The translations under genes and the position numbers were made by a program. A model generated the notes under the pieces. The model was given only the letters and a program-made list of their open reading frames with translations. It did no database searches and was not told where the DNA came from. A stretch of 64,000 bases of DNA. Source: CAYYMH01 sp964472785. GTDB lineage: Bacteria; Zhuqueibacterota; Zhuqueibacteria; Thermofontimicrobiales; Thermofontimicrobiaceae. Shown here in pieces: positions 57,201 to 63,946 of the stretch; positions within the stretch are counted from its first letter, which is position 1; each line of letters opens with the position of its first letter. The stretch lies in the NCBI GenBank assembly GCA_964472785.1, contig CAYYMH010000016.1, positions 22,589 to 86,588 on the forward strand, read 5' to 3'.

Positions 57201-57668
57201 ATGATTCAAAAGCATTTATCTGAAAACAATGCTACCGTATTAGAATATTTCTTATCAGATAAGAACCTATATTGTTTGGTTATTTCCGAAGATGAAGTTC
57301 ATATCCACAGAACCGACCTTGATTCAATTTTTTATGAATCCATTGACAAATTTCGAGATGCTTTGTTCGATAGCAAAAGTACAGCTTTTATAAAACATGG
57401 ATTTTATTTATATTCAAAATTAATTCAACCTATTGAACCCAAAATCCGGACGGATAATCTGATCATCATTCCGGATGGCCCGCTGGGATATATTCCGTTT
57501 GAAGCGCTATTAACGCGCGAGTCCGATTCAATCAATTCTCAAGACCACCCATACCTTTTAAAAAAACATGTCATCAGTTACAATTATTTGGCATCTTTGC
57601 TCACAAATCAAAACAAGAAAGCGGATTTTAGATTCGATATTGTCGGTTTTGCACCTGTTAATTTTTAA
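54291..57668 (+). CDS. TPR-CHAT protein with circularly permuted CHAT domain and central two-helix membrane hairpin
   Basis: The 1125-residue protein begins with a signal peptide (1-25) and immediately the catalytic half of a CHAT (caspase-like) domain at about 40-226: LPWTESEIRQIG, His87 in IASHATIN, Cys135 in LSACNTGTG, SLWQVDDKS. Two helices follow at 239-259 and 271-287, separated by RKRKKVTSKGQK, with Cys289 in a weak lipobox context. TPRs occupy about 310-800 (YQNLGTLKRQQGSSKEAINYY in part) and a coiled coil about 900-950. The C-terminus (about 960-1125) is the first half of a CHAT domain: VLEYFLSDKNLYCLVI, LIIIPDGPLGYIPFEALL, and a stop after DIVGFAPVNF. In ordinary CHAT proteins, such as the one ending at 10172, the FGNP-like strand is followed directly by the LPxxExEI segment; here that junction is the two chain ends. 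Both halves should lie in the periplasm. Confidence 0.88.
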   Translation: MKKNYFTLTTITFFALVYVQNSFAQSTAPLSHSETTKTNLTKLPWTESEIRQIGHHFDSKLFLFDRATEFNFKKFAPNSRIVHIASHATINDQNPMYSKFIFSPRNADSLNDNLLYAFELYNMRLNNELAVLSACNTGTGKLIRGEGIMSLAHGFRYAGCENILMSLWQVDDKSTNVIMNHFYQNLKSGEGKAEALRNAKLSFLKQATPIHAHPHFWSGFIMIGDNVPLSFKDSRSNWFRVVMIIIFTLSFLLTLFFVIRKRKKVTSKGQKFFLLLLIITALLVSFQDCQQENSLPKQSTVNQLAQNDPVENLSRADRYFEKARYDSSILYYQKASHEFYDQKNWEKYAQCLNDIGENFTKLSEYDSASVYLNRALQTSLKKLPKATIVLSSIYQNLGTLKRQQGSSKEAINYYQKALNQVHLSDDDSEDILTEIYLNYAIALYHLGALKEADSLNALSISIRNQISGEKDIPIDHNYNLAGLICAEQGDFDGALKNHQQALALRQDKFPTAHPDIAQSYLNIGVIDYQKGDYQSAAENYQQALKIKQHFFGEKNISVAGLYLNLGVVHKMRSDFHKAINYYFKSLSILDDLTGEKHALVADNYTNIGISYRNLKQFDKALKYYQKALPVYSKKFGAEHARIANLYLNIGILYSIMEKHSNSIEYLSKSLAMGKKLFSETHPHVAFTHLNMAVEYLRSGNLKKANSNLQKALLLGLKIYGQRHPFIGEVYQQYGQLYEQQGKLDEALNLYQKSLIALSFDFKDQDIFKNPGTSNLPDEKRFLKTLTLKANAFETLYKSDLKTNNLKTALSIYKLATELVNKMYSNYNAQESKLFLSEESHDIYARAVPAVYELFKLQNNLAVKNDLFYFIESSKSNLLKEALMDTRVMKYANIPDSLLKLEAKLQVDISHYQQQIFNLKLKQQDESEQVQKLKNKLIAAEQQQEQLMHHFETNFPQYYQLKFSNDMANIKMIQKHLSENNATVLEYFLSDKNLYCLVISEDEVHIHRTDLDSIFYESIDKFRDALFDSKSTAFIKHGFYLYSKLIQPIEPKIRTDNLIIIPDGPLGYIPFEALLTRESDSINSQDHPYLLKKHVISYNYLASLLTNQNKKADFRFDIVGFAPVNF

Positions 57669-57802
57669 ATGCATTCCTCTATTTATACCACTATATTTGA
57701 CGCCAAAAACGGCATAAAATATTTCTTGCTTTTTTTGCATTTTTTTAATAAGTTGACATCATTCAAATCAAAATCCACAAATTATCCACAAGGAGCAAAA
57801 CC

Positions 57803-58093
57803 ATGAGCTTTATTCGTCGGGACTGGACTCCCAAAGAAGCTGACGACTGGAAAAAGGAGGATTGGATTGCAATTGTGCTTTCCGCATTTGCTTATGTCGC
57901 ATTAACCGTCGGTAGCGCACTTTCGTTTTTATTGCTCACCAGCGGATTCATCATTCTGGGAATCGGCATCATCTTAACAGTACTCATGTACTGGGTGATC
58001 GACCCGAAATTAAGAACCATATCCAAAGAGTATGAAAAGAAACAGAAACAGTACCTGCTCGACCTTGAAAAAATCCAAACCTGGGAGGACTAA
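57803..58093 (+). CDS. Small two-helix membrane protein upstream of a symporter
   Basis: The 96-residue product has a polar start (IRRDWTPKEADDWKKEDW), two membrane helices (WIAIVLSAFAYVALTVGSAL and LLLTSGFIILGIGIILTVLM in part) and a charged helical C-terminus. AAGGAG stands seven bases before the ATG. It is followed after two bases by a second and, with an ATGA overlap, a third tiny membrane protein gene, and then by the sodium:solute symporter. Small accessory proteins next to SSS-family symporters are common, so a role in symporter assembly or function is likely but inferred. Confidence 0.75.
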   Translation: MSFIRRDWTPKEADDWKKEDWIAIVLSAFAYVALTVGSALSFLLLTSGFIILGIGIILTVLMYWVIDPKLRTISKEYEKKQKQYLLDLEKIQTWED

Positions 58094-58095
58094 AA

Positions 58096-58230
58096 ATGAG
58101 TAAGGGATTTGCTGTCGTTATCGGGATGACCATTGCTTATGCGGCCTCCCTTATCGGGATGATTTTCGCTTATATTTATTATAAAAAAAATAAATCCGAT
58201 AAAAACAAAAAAGAGAGTACCAACGTATGA
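58096..58230 (+). CDS. 44-residue single-helix membrane protein (possible symporter accessory protein)
   Basis: ATG 58096 starts two bases after the preceding stop. The product is one hydrophobic helix (FAVVIGMTIAYAASLIGMIF) followed by AYIYYKKNKSDKNKKES, a strongly basic cytoplasmic tail. Its stop overlaps the start of the next small gene (ATGA), which argues that both are real and translationally coupled. It fits the size and layout of small accessory proteins encoded with SSS symporters. Confidence 0.65.
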   Translation: MSKGFAVVIGMTIAYAASLIGMIFAYIYYKKNKSDKNKKESTNV

Positions 58231-58370
58231 TTCATTTTATCCTGTTATCAACATCAGAACACATCGGTTCACCATTATTAGGGATTATTATTCCAGCTAT
58301 CATTTTCAGCTTTTCTTTCTTTGTCACCTATTTGCTCATTCGACATTTTATGAAGCAAAACAAATCGTGA
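58227..58370 (+). CDS. 47-residue single-helix membrane protein
   Basis: The frame opens at ATG 58227 inside the stop of the previous gene and encodes ILLSTSEHIGSPLLGIIIPA, then IIFSFSFFVTYLLIRHFMK as a membrane helix, ending in KQNKS. Coupled translation and membrane character support a real gene. It is separated from the symporter gene by a copy of the dispersed repeat (58391-58560), which may have inserted into this operon. Confidence 0.6.
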   Translation: MIHFILLSTSEHIGSPLLGIIIPAIIFSFSFFVTYLLIRHFMKQNKS

Positions 58371-58390
58371 CTATTCAGACAACGAAAAAT

Positions 58391-58560
58391 GCCATAGAGA
58401 AACAGAGAGATTAGAGGCATTTCAACAATAAATTATTAGCGTTTAGTGTAATCATTTAGTTTTCAAATTTAATCTTAATCCCTGATTCACAATATGAGAG
58501 AACTGTGTGCTCTAAATTTTATTGATCTTTTCTCCGAGTTCTCTGTGCTCGGTGGCTGAA
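58391..58560 (-). repeat. Dispersed repeat element, copy C (about 170 bp), inverted relative to copy A
   Basis: The reverse complement reads TTCAGCCACCGAGCACAGAG at its left end and ends CTCTCTGTTTCTCTATGGC. It shares with copy A, in the same order, ACTCGGAGA, ATCAATAAAATTTAG, GAATCAGGG, AGATTAAATTT, ATTACACTAAA and TTGAAATGCCTC. It is non-coding and lies between the small membrane protein genes and the symporter gene. Confidence 0.75.
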
Positions 58561-58623
58561 TAATAACAACAAATCAAAAGAATAATTCTGGGGAAATTAG
58601 CGCCATACGTTTGGAGGAAATAG

Positions 58624-60555
58624 ATGGAAATTTCTTTCGCCTTTTTGGATTGGCTCTGGCTCTTTTTGTTTATCATTTTGATGGTTGCCTGCGGCATTAT
58701 CTTTTATCGTCTGGGAAAGCGCTCCCAATCGGATTTCTTTTTAGCGGGACGCGGATTGCCGTGGTGGCTTCCTGCTTCATCAGTTTATGCCACGCACACT
58801 GCAACAGACACACCAATTTGGGTCGCCGGGGTCGTTTATAAATACGGCTTCGCCGGGCTGTGGTACGCCTTTTTTGCGGCGTGGTGCGCGATCAGCGCCT
58901 TCGTGTCAACGCGCATTTTCAGGCGTTCGTTAGCTTACAGTCAGGCAGAATGGCAGGGATTGAGGTTTGGCGGATTAGGTGCCGAGATGTTGCGCGGTTG
59001 GGTTGCCGGTTGGCAGGTTTTTATGAACATGTTCATCTTGGGCTGGGTCGGCATTGCCATGGGCAAGCTTTGTAATTTACTTTTCGGATGGGATTTGTGG
59101 ATTGGCCTGGTCGTCTTTACCTCCATTGGCGCCATTTATGTTTTATCCTCCGGTTACTGGGGTGTCGTGATGGCTGACTTTCAACAGGGAGTGATTGCAT
59201 TACTCATTATTTTCATTGTTTCAATTTGGGGCGTCATGGCAGCGGGGGGTCCGGATGCAATTATTTCGAAATTAAAAAATTTCAATAGCACCTGTGAATG
59301 GAAAGTGCCCACTTCAATAAAAAACAATTCACCTGTTTGGATCAAAATTTCCGATCCGGAAACAGATGAGCCATTCATTGTTTCTAACTCTCCGTTTTTA
59401 GTCTCACACGAAACAGATGAAACCAGCTTTGAAAAAACGAAAGAAAAAATTAAATCCCTGGTAGAAAATAGCAGGCGAATCAAGTCCCTTGCCATTCTGT
59501 TTCCAACTTCTGAAGATACATTGTTCACCAATCATGCCTACAATATTGTTTGGACTTCCGGTAAAACAAAAAAATTAGTTAATTTGGAATATTCAGTGAA
59601 CAACGGTGAAAGCTGGGTTTTAATCGATGAAAATCGTCAGGACGGACAGAGCTGGCGGATTAATCCGTTCAGTTTTACCGGCATGTTCAAAGGGCAATTT
59701 CCGGTGTTCTGGTTTATCACAATGATGATCATTGCTTTAATCGGCGGATTTGGGATGGGAACCAACATTGACTGGTACACGGAAGCCCAACGTATCCAAT
59801 CGGCTAAAACGGTTCGCGATGCTTCGTACAGCATTTGGGCTGGAACGGCAATGGTTTTAGTCAGAAACTCGATTTGGGCAGCAGCGATCCTTGGCTTTTT
59901 CGTATTGTTTCCGCATTTGGCTTCCAGCAAAGAATACGAAATGGGTTGGTACATCGTCGGCTTCAAATATCTGCCTATCGGCATGGTCGGTTTTCTGTTC
60001 GCGGGAATATTGGCCATTCATCTTTCAACGGTTTCCACGCAACTGAATTTAGGCGCAATGTATGCGACTCGTGATTTTTACCATCACTACGTCAATCCCC
60101 GGGCAAATGAACAGAGATTAGTTGTTGTCGGTCGCGTCTCAACTTTCGTCATATTAATCGGTTCGTTTATTTTCGGTACTATCATCGGTGAAGAGATCAC
60201 TCAGTGGCTCATCTTTGCGTTATGGATTATGGCTGCTGGTGTATGGCTCCCCAATATTTTGCAGGTCATTTGGTGGCGATTTAATTCATGGGGCTACCTC
60301 AGTGCATGGATAGCAAATTTGGGACTCAGCTGGTTGGTCGTCTGGATTCTGCCTCGTTTCGGCGTAATTCCGAATTTACCCGATTATTTACAATTCTGGA
60401 TTTTGATTGCCTTGAACGCCATGATTTATTTACCAGTTACTTTCTTGACAAAACCTGAAAACATGGAGCATTTAGTGAAATATTATGTCATGTCCAGACC
60501 GATTGGGTTTTGGGGACCTGTCAAAAGGGAGGCTTTAAAACAGGGATTGCTTTAA
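58624..60555 (+). CDS. Sodium:solute symporter (SSS family) with an inserted extracytoplasmic Ig-like domain
   Basis: The 643-residue protein has about 13 membrane helices and SSS-family features near the N-terminus: FFLAGRGLPWWLPASSVYAT, then GFAGLWYAFF and MADFQQGVIALLIIF. Between two helices, about residues 215-345, lies a soluble insert of about 130 residues ending in an Ig/Fn3-like unit (NIVWTSGKTKKLVNLEYSVN in part, NNGESWVLIDENRQDG). The helices then resume (WFITMMIIALIGGFGMGTNID in part). GGAGG seven bases before the ATG supports the start. Transport of a small solute with sodium is the family function; the substrate is unknown. A terminator follows at 60580. Confidence 0.9.
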   Translation: MEISFAFLDWLWLFLFIILMVACGIIFYRLGKRSQSDFFLAGRGLPWWLPASSVYATHTATDTPIWVAGVVYKYGFAGLWYAFFAAWCAISAFVSTRIFRRSLAYSQAEWQGLRFGGLGAEMLRGWVAGWQVFMNMFILGWVGIAMGKLCNLLFGWDLWIGLVVFTSIGAIYVLSSGYWGVVMADFQQGVIALLIIFIVSIWGVMAAGGPDAIISKLKNFNSTCEWKVPTSIKNNSPVWIKISDPETDEPFIVSNSPFLVSHETDETSFEKTKEKIKSLVENSRRIKSLAILFPTSEDTLFTNHAYNIVWTSGKTKKLVNLEYSVNNGESWVLIDENRQDGQSWRINPFSFTGMFKGQFPVFWFITMMIIALIGGFGMGTNIDWYTEAQRIQSAKTVRDASYSIWAGTAMVLVRNSIWAAAILGFFVLFPHLASSKEYEMGWYIVGFKYLPIGMVGFLFAGILAIHLSTVSTQLNLGAMYATRDFYHHYVNPRANEQRLVVVGRVSTFVILIGSFIFGTIIGEEITQWLIFALWIMAAGVWLPNILQVIWWRFNSWGYLSAWIANLGLSWLVVWILPRFGVIPNLPDYLQFWILIALNAMIYLPVTFLTKPENMEHLVKYYVMSRPIGFWGPVKREALKQGLL

Positions 60556-60579
60556 ACAGAATCGTTTTTTTGAACATCA

Positions 60580-60607
60580 AGCCCGTCTACAAATGACGGG
60601 CTTTTTT
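60580..60607 (+). terminator. Rho-independent terminator of the symporter gene
   Basis: AGCCCGTC at 60580-60587 and GACGGGCT at 60595-60602 form an eight-pair GC-rich stem with a seven-base loop, followed by TTTTT. It lies 24 bases after the stop. Confidence 0.9.
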
Positions 60608-60624
60608 GTAGCCAGATTTTTCAC

Positions 60625-60653
60625 TTGACATTATTATCATATTTATCTATATT
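60625..60653 (+). promoter_or_regulatory. Strong sigma-70 promoter of the plsC-fak-plsY operon
   Basis: TTGACA at 60625-60630 and TATATT at 60648-60653 are exactly 17 bases apart, between the symporter terminator and the plsC start. The first TTG also opens a frame into plsC, but as a -35 element it is not a start codon. Confidence 0.8.
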
Positions 60654-60738
60654 TGACAATATTTTTACTTTTATCATTATTCGAAACTTTTCTGTACAAT
60701 TCATTAATCCAACTATCAACGAGTCACCCGGAAAAAAT

Positions 60739-61449
60739 ATGAAATACGTCCTTTCTATTGTACTTTATATCATCGGTTTGATTGGTTTTCTCTTCTTAGG
60801 TATTTCTGTTATTACTGTTACCTATCTTTTTAAGCCAAGACAATATGATAAATTTGTCAAGTGGTTATGCCGGCTTTTTTTGAGATCTATGTTCATTCGC
60901 GTCAAAACAGAGGGACTTGAAAAAATCGATCCTCAAAAATCTTATATTTTCATGTCCAATCATGTCAACATTTTCGATGTCTTTCTATTATACGGCTACA
61001 TTCCAAATTTTGCCCGCGGCGTCGAATTGGAAAAACACTTTAGCTGGCCTATTTGGGGGAAAGTAACCACGCGTTTCGGTAATATTCCAATTAGTCAAAA
61101 TAAATTATTAAGTGCGATTAAAAGCTTACAAAGAGCGGAGACCGCCTTTAAAAGCGGAACATCGATAATCATTCTCCCTGAAGGTCATCGAACCAGAGAC
61201 GGAAACTTATTGCCTTTCATGCGAGGTCCGTTTTTATTAGTACAAAAAACCAAAGCCGACATTGTCCCATTAGCAATGATCGGTACTTACGAGGTAAAAA
61301 AGGTCACGCATTGGTTGGTTAAACCGGGAAAAATAAAACTCGTTACCGGGGACATAATTAAATACGATACAGTAAAAGAGATGTCAACTAAAGAACTGAG
61401 AGACTACGTGCGAGAAAAATTTCTACAATTGATAGACGAGCACAGCTAA
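60739..61449 (+). CDS. plsC: 1-acyl-sn-glycerol-3-phosphate acyltransferase (PlsC family)
   Basis: I start at ATG 60739 (236 residues); the frame is open back to a TTG at 60625, but that TTG is the -35 element of the promoter. The product has an N-terminal membrane segment (VLSIVLYIIGLIGFLFLGIS), the acyltransferase motif I NHxxxxD as SNHVNIFD (His75, Asp80), the substrate motif GNIPISQN and motif III EGHRTRDG. PlsC acylates lysophosphatidate at position 2 to give phosphatidate at the inner membrane. It heads an operon with the fatty-acid kinase fusion and PlsY, which perform the two preceding steps. Confidence 0.9.
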   Translation: MKYVLSIVLYIIGLIGFLFLGISVITVTYLFKPRQYDKFVKWLCRLFLRSMFIRVKTEGLEKIDPQKSYIFMSNHVNIFDVFLLYGYIPNFARGVELEKHFSWPIWGKVTTRFGNIPISQNKLLSAIKSLQRAETAFKSGTSIIILPEGHRTRDGNLLPFMRGPFLLVQKTKADIVPLAMIGTYEVKKVTHWLVKPGKIKLVTGDIIKYDTVKEMSTKELRDYVREKFLQLIDEHS

Positions 61450-61472
61450 ATTTAAAGCAAACTTTAATCATT

Positions 61473-63284
61473 ATGAAATTAAAAAAGACAAAAATCAGAT
61501 ATCTGGACGGCAAACGATTAAAAAATGCCATTGTCGCTGGAGGGCGACTCATACAAAAAATGCAGGACCAACTCGATAAAATCAATGTGTTCCCTGTCCC
61601 TGATGGCGATACAGGAACCAATATGGCATTAACGATGAATCAGATATCAACGGATCTGGCATCTTCTTCTGAAAAATCCATTTCCTCAGTGAGCACGACA
61701 TTAGCTGACGCCGCCTTAAACGGTGCCCAGGGAAACTCCGGCGCGATATTAGCTCAATTTTTTTACGGTTTCGCCGAAGGTGTGAAGGGCAACATAAAGC
61801 TGACGACCGAGACGTTTGCGAATGCTGTACAGAACGCAAAAACTGCTGCCTATCAGGCATTAGCCGAGCCGCAAGAAGGAACGATTGTTACTGTCATCAG
61901 CGAATGGGCAAATTACATCCAAAAGACAGCTCACAAGACAGACGATTTCAGTGAATTGTTTAAAAGCAGTCTTTTTCGCGCAAAACAAGCGCTTGCAGAC
62001 ACGCCCAAAAAGCTCGATGTACTCAAAAAGCATGGTGTTGTGGACGCTGGCGCTCAAGGATTTGTTCATTTGCTCGAAGGCATTGTTGCTTTCATCGAAA
62101 GAGGAAAAATCAAAAATTTAGTGCAATCTGAACAAACCCAGCCTCGAAAGCTATCTATCCCCGCAAAAAACATAGAGCTTAAATATCAGTATTGCACAGA
62201 ATGTATTTTAAAAAAAAGTCGCTTCAACCTCGACCAGATCAAAAATTCAATTCGAGAAATGGGAGATTCTTTAATTGTTGCTGGAGGAAGGGAAAAAGTC
62301 AGAATACATATTCACACCAACAATCCGGATCGTATCTTTTCAACGCTGGCAACATTCGGTTCTGTTTCCAATAAAAAAGTTGATGACATGAAAAAACAGC
62401 AGGGCGATCAACTTTCCGCACTAACGATTGGAAGAATTGGGATTGTGACAGATTCTTCCTGCGATCTGCCCGAAGAATTTTTAATTCGCAATCACATCCA
62501 TGTCATTCCGATGCGGATTATTTTTGGGCAGGACATCTATTTGGACAAAGTGGATTTGTCACCAAAAGAATTTTATGAAAAATTGCAATCGTCCACATTA
62601 ATGCCGAAAACTTCCCAGCCAGCGATTTCCGACATCAAAAATACTTATGAACAAACTGTTCCCTTTTATGATAAAATTATCTCTATCCACATCCCCAAAG
62701 TTGTCAGTGGTTCATTTCAAGCTATCCAAAAGATAGCTGAAACATACGGTGACAGAAAGGTGACTTGCATTGACGGAAAGAACATTTCGTGTGCATTAGG
62801 CTTTGCAGTCATGGAAGCCGTATCAGCAATTAAACAAAATTTGTCTGTCGAAGCGGTTGTGAATAGAGTCGATCAAGCGGTAGAGAACATTCACATGTTT
62901 GTTTCTTTACCTTCGGTTGATAATTTGATCAAAGGCGGACGGCTGAAGAAACCAGTTGGATGGATCGCAAAGTTCATGCATCTCAGCCCTGTTGTTGCAT
63001 TAAATGATCAAGGGAAAGTATATTTGGCTGACAAAGCGATCGGTCATAAATCAGCGATGAAAAAGGTAATCAAAAAAATCGTTACGGTGGCGAAAAAATA
63101 CCGGCGTGTAAAATTCATGGTTGCTCACGCTAACGGAACTGAAGCCGCCAACTGGTATGTAAACCAAATTAAGCTCGAACTAAACATAAAAGAAGACATT
63201 CCAATACTTGATGCAGCACCAGTTCTTGGCGTACACGCCGGTGTGGGCGCTGCTGGAGTCGCTCTCATCGGATACAACGATTAA
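61473..63284 (+). CDS. FakA-FakB fusion: DAK2 kinase domain joined to DegV fatty-acid-binding domain
   Basis: The 603-residue protein starts with a DAK2/DhaL ATP-binding domain (1-205; NVFPVPDGDTGTNMALTM at 38-55, GNSGAILAQFFYG) and continues with the FakA middle domain (about 225-310; YCTECILKK, GDSLIVAGGREKVRIHIHTN). Instead of the FakA C-terminal domain it runs directly into a DegV/FakB domain (about 322-600; IGIVTDSSCDLPEEF, PKTSQPAISD, PSVDNLIKGGRLKK). FakA phosphorylates the fatty acid held by FakB to acyl-phosphate, the substrate of PlsY. In Firmicutes these are separate proteins; here one chain would bind and phosphorylate the acid. Its place between plsC and plsY strongly supports this role. 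It is 23 bases from plsC. Confidence 0.88.
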   Translation: MKLKKTKIRYLDGKRLKNAIVAGGRLIQKMQDQLDKINVFPVPDGDTGTNMALTMNQISTDLASSSEKSISSVSTTLADAALNGAQGNSGAILAQFFYGFAEGVKGNIKLTTETFANAVQNAKTAAYQALAEPQEGTIVTVISEWANYIQKTAHKTDDFSELFKSSLFRAKQALADTPKKLDVLKKHGVVDAGAQGFVHLLEGIVAFIERGKIKNLVQSEQTQPRKLSIPAKNIELKYQYCTECILKKSRFNLDQIKNSIREMGDSLIVAGGREKVRIHIHTNNPDRIFSTLATFGSVSNKKVDDMKKQQGDQLSALTIGRIGIVTDSSCDLPEEFLIRNHIHVIPMRIIFGQDIYLDKVDLSPKEFYEKLQSSTLMPKTSQPAISDIKNTYEQTVPFYDKIISIHIPKVVSGSFQAIQKIAETYGDRKVTCIDGKNISCALGFAVMEAVSAIKQNLSVEAVVNRVDQAVENIHMFVSLPSVDNLIKGGRLKKPVGWIAKFMHLSPVVALNDQGKVYLADKAIGHKSAMKKVIKKIVTVAKKYRRVKFMVAHANGTEAANWYVNQIKLELNIKEDIPILDAAPVLGVHAGVGAAGVALIGYND

Positions 63285-63316
63285 TATTTTTTATCACCTA
63301 ACAAAGGAAAATTATC

Positions 63317-63946
63317 ATGTTCAGCATAATTCTGATAATCTTGTTCAGCTATTTAGCCGGTTCCATTCCCACCAGCATCATTTGTTCGAGACTTTTTAAA
63401 GGAATTGACATCCGGGAACATGGCAGCGGAAACGCCGGTGCGACTAATGCAATTCGCGTTTTAGGCTGGAAAATCGGCGGCATTGTAATGCTGGTCGATG
63501 TGGGAAAAGGTGTGCTTGCCACGTTGCTCATCTCACAAATTCGGATCGACCCGATTCAACTTAATCATGAGTTAGTACAGATTATCGCCGGCTTATCTGC
63601 GGTTTTCGGACACATCTGGACAATCTTCGCCGGATTTAAAGGTGGAAAAGGCGTCGGCACTGCCGCCGGAATGTTGTTTTCTCTTTATCCGGTCGCGGGC
63701 TTCATTTGTCTTGCTATTTTTGGAATTGTACTGGCATCCAGCCGCTATGTTTCATTGAGTTCGATTAGCGCTGCTGTATCTTTTCCGATTGTGGTTTTAC
63801 TTTTAAGGATTTGGCGTAATTATACCAGCGAGCTCATTTACTTTGCTGTTTTCATCGCACTATTAATAATTTTTACCCATCGAAGTAATATCAGAAGACT
63901 AATTAATCGGGAAGAAAATAAAATCGGATCAAAAAAATCAAAATAA
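63317..63946 (+). CDS. plsY: Acyl-phosphate:glycerol-3-phosphate acyltransferase PlsY
   Basis: The 209-residue membrane protein has the three PlsY motifs: YLAGSIPTSIICSRL, REHGSGNAGATNAIRVLG and GFKGGKGVGTAAGM, with about six to seven helices and a basic tail (NREENKIGSKKSK). It transfers the acyl group of acyl-phosphate to position 1 of glycerol-3-phosphate, giving lysophosphatidate for PlsC. AAAGGAAAA stands before the ATG and the gene follows the FakA-FakB fusion by 32 bases, completing a three-gene pathway unit. The 54 bases after the stop show nothing. Confidence 0.94.
   Translation: MFSIILIILFSYLAGSIPTSIICSRLFKGIDIREHGSGNAGATNAIRVLGWKIGGIVMLVDVGKGVLATLLISQIRIDPIQLNHELVQIIAGLSAVFGHIWTIFAGFKGGKGVGTAAGMLFSLYPVAGFICLAIFGIVLASSRYVSLSSISAAVSFPIVVLLLRIWRNYTSELIYFAVFIALLIIFTHRSNIRRLINREENKIGSKKSK

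Noticed and set aside
52903..57668. Type III-E CRISPR (Craspase) locus
   Set aside because: The sigma/TPR-CHAT genes recall it, but there is no Cas gene and no repeat array anywhere in the window.
60625..60738. N-terminal 38-codon extension of the PlsC frame starting at TTG 60625
   Set aside because: The TTG is the -35 hexamer of a near-consensus promoter (TTGACA, 17 bases, TATATT), so it cannot be in the leader; the conserved protein begins at ATG 60739.
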